In this document: piece by piece, positions 31,201 to 32,894 of the stretch | Layout of the letters: each line of letters begins with the position of its first letter | Numbering within the stretch: the stretch's first letter is position 1 | Assembly: GCA_021731085.1 (NCBI GenBank) | Contig: JAKFYB010000032.1 | Coordinates: forward strand, 1-32,894 | Source: Dehalococcoidia bacterium | GTDB taxonomy: Bacteria; Chloroflexota; Dehalococcoidia; DSTF01; JACRBR01 | DNA length: 32,894 nucleotides | Reading direction: 5' to 3' | Position numbers and translations under genes: made by a program | Notes under the pieces: generated by a model | Databases searched by the model: none | The model's input: the letters and a program-made list of their open reading frames with translations, nothing else | Told to the model about the DNA's origin: nothing

Positions 31201-32894
31201 CGAAGGTACGTGCGTCGGCGCAACCATCACGCTGGAACCGCCGACTGGCCTGCCGACGATCACGCTCACACCAACGCCGGGAGCACCAGCGCCTACGCCG
31301 ACCTCAGCGGGCACCGGCCAGCCTCCATCCGCAACGCCAACCGCACCGCACTACTTCGTCGTCGACTGCGATGCGCGCACACCGGGATACCAGGCGACGT
31401 GCACGTACCCGACGACGGCCGGCTTCGTCGACGTCTCGGTCTGGTACTTCCGGACAGGCGGCGACAGGTTGAGCACATTCATCTTCGAACTGCAGAATCC
31501 CGACCGAAGCCGGCTGGTGCCGCTCGCTGGCCAGGACATGAACTTGAATGGGAACCCGGACTTCAATGAGGCCCTTCTCGGCCAGTCGTTCAACTGCCTG
31601 AATGGCGCCGGCCCGCAGCCCGACACGGGCGAAGGTGGCCCAAACGCGTCCGTCTCAGCGATTGGCTGCACCAAGGACTTCCCGAACTACATCGTCCCGC
31701 TCTCTGGAGTCGAGCTTGCGACGGTGCGATATGCAATCCCTGGTGGCGCGCTCCCGGGGACCATCCAGCTCACCCTGCCTGATGGCTACGTAGCTGGCGG
31801 GAACATTAGCGACTTCAACTGCGACCCGAACTACGACCCGTACATCATGCCTTGCCTGCCAGCATCCATCACGCTCGTAGAACCTCCAACCGTCACGCCT
31901 ACCGCCACCCCGTCGCACACGCCGACAGCGACAAGCACAAGCATGCCGACGATCGCCGTCCCCGGCATCGAAAAGATCCCCGACGGCAACGAGAACAACA
32001 TCGACCTCGATGTCCCCGCCGCCAACCTCTGGATCTGCGAAGCGCCAGCTGCATGCTTCGGCCCCGGCGAAGGCGAACTCCGCGTCGTGGAACACGCATC
32101 CAACGTCCACAGCGACACCGACGCTGACAACATCCCCGACGGAAGCGACCCTTGCGTGTGCACCGGACGCGGCCCTGATAACACCATCGGCACCGCGGAT
32201 GACACCAACCCCATCGCGCCGCCGTTCACCGACTTCGGTCTGGGCGCGTACGAGTTCTCCGTCGAGTACGACAACTTCGTCATCCAGTCTGTGAACCCGT
32301 GCGACATCGTCTTCGGGACAGGCAGCCCGCCCGGAGCCGGCGCGAATCGCGGGCCCGTCGATGAACTCAACTCGTCGGCGGTCAACCCGGACTGTTTTGG
32401 CGATCCCGGCTCGGCCGCACCGGGTTCCTGCGCGTTCTCCCTCATTCTCGAGAACATCGTGCATTTCGGGTGTGTGTCCGGCGGCCAGAACCTCGGCCCC
32501 ATCGGCGACATGGACCTCGCGTCCCTGCTGCTGATCCCGCATCCGGACCTCAACAACGACATCTTCCCCGGTAACAACAACGGTGTCCTTACGGTGTTGA
32601 AGGACAACGGCTGCGAACTCGTCGATACCGTTGGGCACCCGGTGTCCGGAAGCGTCAACGGCGGACTCACCCCGTACTGCCGCGACCTCGCCGTCACAGT
32701 GCGCATCCTTGAAGGCGACCTCGATCTCGACTGCGACGTCGATCTCACGGACGCCCAGGCCATCGCCTCACGCTACGGCGCCTTCTTCGGCGGACTGCTC
32801 TACAGCAAGTGGTACGACCTCGAGCCGCAGTTCCACGACCTCGACATCGACATCAAGGACGTGCAGAAAGTCTTCGGCCGCCAGGACTCCACCT
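28217..32894 (+). CDS. Secreted giant protein: two beta-propellers, PKD, three cohesin-like domains and a dockerin-like end (3' truncated by window)
   Basis: The frame from GTG 28217 stays open for 1559 codons to the window edge. Residues 1-38 are a signal region (MRRLLTVCALGSLAFCIAAA). About 40-345 is a YVTN/WD-type propeller (GYIYATQKATKKLYFIDLDDG, YMPESLTMTPDGSRLFVALLTREHS). About 348-446 is a PKD domain (TAAFTVTPP, FDASGSTD, FRWDFNNDEIWD). About 451-762 is a second propeller, clearly a duplicate of the first (YMPETLAITQDGASLYAALLTREHS). A Thr/Pro linker follows (767-821). Two diverged cohesin-like domains, with NPDFNQA and NPDFNEA motifs, occupy about 825-1011 and 1045-1223. The third (about 1249-1495) matches that of the 21697 gene but carries a thrombospondin-3-like insertion (DTDADNIPDGSDPC). 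The dockerin-like segment starts at 1497. Likely a cell-surface or matrix protein; no enzyme motif is seen. Confidence 0.85.
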   Translation, partial: MRRLLTVCALGSLAFCIAAATFLADNQLAQRRTASAAFDEVVLPFAATDVVFDADRGYIYATQKATKKLYFIDLDDGTIAEEFDFTYMPESLTMTPDGSRLFVALLTREHSDQWFDGDHEGYVASFDLDAQVKDREFHITEDPFDLVATDDGYLVVSSGSGQHTFVRSFDAITGAELGATTGVYEQTRLVLHPSGHRVYGADTVISPSDIERIDILPGGDIEYRGDSIYHGDHRMWGNVWPNPAGNRLITRGADVFTADDDITKDMRYVQGLSANTIEALAYDAAHDTIFTGEGANLRYYNLDTYLEFGSVPATGNIDFVGQYGAVVFAVEVDGGQTRIESFAHPSLAAPTNTAPTAAFTVTPPTAATTATNILFDASGSTDAQDSLSALAFRWDFNNDEIWDTPFTNSPTHSRQFSAAGTKIVRLQVRDSLGLGDDHVILVDVDFAGDPGTHYEVELPFPTTHAVFDPVRPMMYASHKDDGKVYFVDLTTGFITHRFDVSYMPETLAITQDGASLYAALLTREHSCCWFDEDGHEAYIASFDLATQTKVSEFRIGEDPFDLAATTDGHLIATSGSGQHTHIRAFDATTGAETGASEGIYYQNRLVLHPSETRLYTSDTASIPEDLARIHISPAGNLTYVDDSTYHGQHRIGGEVWVTPAGDFIVTQRGDVFTSAPALFDDMQYVQPLSAGYIDALSFDAATNMIFTGENGVLRFYNLSSLQPFGSATTARPIDFVGSSPTEVFAVESETIYTALEVFAHPAPDGAPQTSPTPTRTATPTGTNTPTRTPTRTRTPTPTHTITPTFTPTPTLPPGTTATHTPTPFGTNFGVFIDCNVAVAGIQSACGVPLDAGIVTVDIYVTNSSGQPTTFGGFSINVDNPVLSRLDALPSPPCASLGLDCNPDFNQAIGGTNWQCGPPFPTDDVFPAPPEESYLGCFTTSVAPTLPASSQTKLASLTYAIAPGATVGSVPLALRDVTGYDKDFGELYSCNIVINTEGTCVGATITLEPPTGLPTITLTPTPGAPAPTPTSAGTGQPPSATPTAPHYFVVDCDARTPGYQATCTYPTTAGFVDVSVWYFRTGGDRLSTFIFELQNPDRSRLVPLAGQDMNLNGNPDFNEALLGQSFNCLNGAGPQPDTGEGGPNASVSAIGCTKDFPNYIVPLSGVELATVRYAIPGGALPGTIQLTLPDGYVAGGNISDFNCDPNYDPYIMPCLPASITLVEPPTVTPTATPSHTPTATSTSMPTIAVPGIEKIPDGNENNIDLDVPAANLWICEAPAACFGPGEGELRVVEHASNVHSDTDADNIPDGSDPCVCTGRGPDNTIGTADDTNPIAPPFTDFGLGAYEFSVEYDNFVIQSVNPCDIVFGTGSPPGAGANRGPVDELNSSAVNPDCFGDPGSAAPGSCAFSLILENIVHFGCVSGGQNLGPIGDMDLASLLLIPHPDLNNDIFPGNNNGVLTVLKDNGCELVDTVGHPVSGSVNGGLTPYCRDLAVTVRILEGDLDLDCDVDLTDAQAIASRYGAFFGGLLYSKWYDLEPQFHDLDIDIKDVQKVFGRQDST

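Noticed and set aside
21697-32894. Classical cellulosome
   Set aside because: No glycoside hydrolase, carbohydrate-binding module or scaffoldin arrangement is visible; only the module types are similar.

Overview
The window is a GC-rich bacterial chromosome segment with no rRNA, tRNA, CRISPR array or transposase that I can see. The likely source is a Chloroflexota bacterium, probably from a Dehalococcoidia-like lineage. This is inference from four things: a complex I operon without nuoE, nuoF and nuoG; long Thr/Pro linkers (TPTPT type) between extracellular domains; cohesin-like and dockerin-like modules; and an F420-type nitroreductase fold protein. No taxonomic search was possible.

Layout. 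Positions 1-1756 (minus) hold a tight operon of an SSAT-like acetyltransferase, an enolase-superfamily (mandelate racemase type) enzyme and the beginning of a probable glycerophosphodiester phosphodiesterase. A SnoaL-like protein (1942-2334, plus) converges on the 11-gene nuoABCDHIJKLMN operon (2342-12779, minus). These genes are packed mostly with overlapping stop and start codons, and a candidate promoter lies at 12865-12893. Positions 13151-15236 (plus) carry a BtuF/FecB-like binding lipoprotein with an unusual structured leader, then cobO, so this is a corrinoid (or metal-chelate) capture and adenosylation locus. A rhomboid protease (15357) and an Eis-type acetyltransferase (16451) follow, with a small, apparently frameshifted gene at 17808. 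Positions 18312-21533 (minus) form a sulfonate/taurine/nitrate-type ABC transporter operon. It is led by a 55-codon YezD/DUF2292-like gene with a near-consensus promoter, an operator-like dyad and an intra-operon terminator.

Positions 21697-24180 and 28217-32894 (plus, the second cut by the window edge) are two giant secreted multidomain proteins. One is beta-helix plus CARDB; the other is beta-propeller, PKD, beta-propeller. Both end in the same cohesin-like plus dockerin-like module. They also share a promoter, 5' leader and signal-peptide start. Between them are a leaderless MerR regulator with an operator palindrome in its promoter spacer, an MFS exporter, a deazaflavin-dependent nitroreductase family protein, a small unknown protein and a cold-shock protein.

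The window is peppered with short palindromic repeats of at least four families (A to D), plus two families of degenerate text repeats (E and F). Two palindromes sit in frame inside coding sequences (the enolase-superfamily gene and nuoC) and appear to have added residues to the proteins. The most interesting items are these intragenic palindromes, the paired secreted cohesin/dockerin-like proteins, the candidate bistable leader at 13216-13279, the hidden YezD-like gene with its operator, and the loss of the conserved pumping lysine in NuoM.
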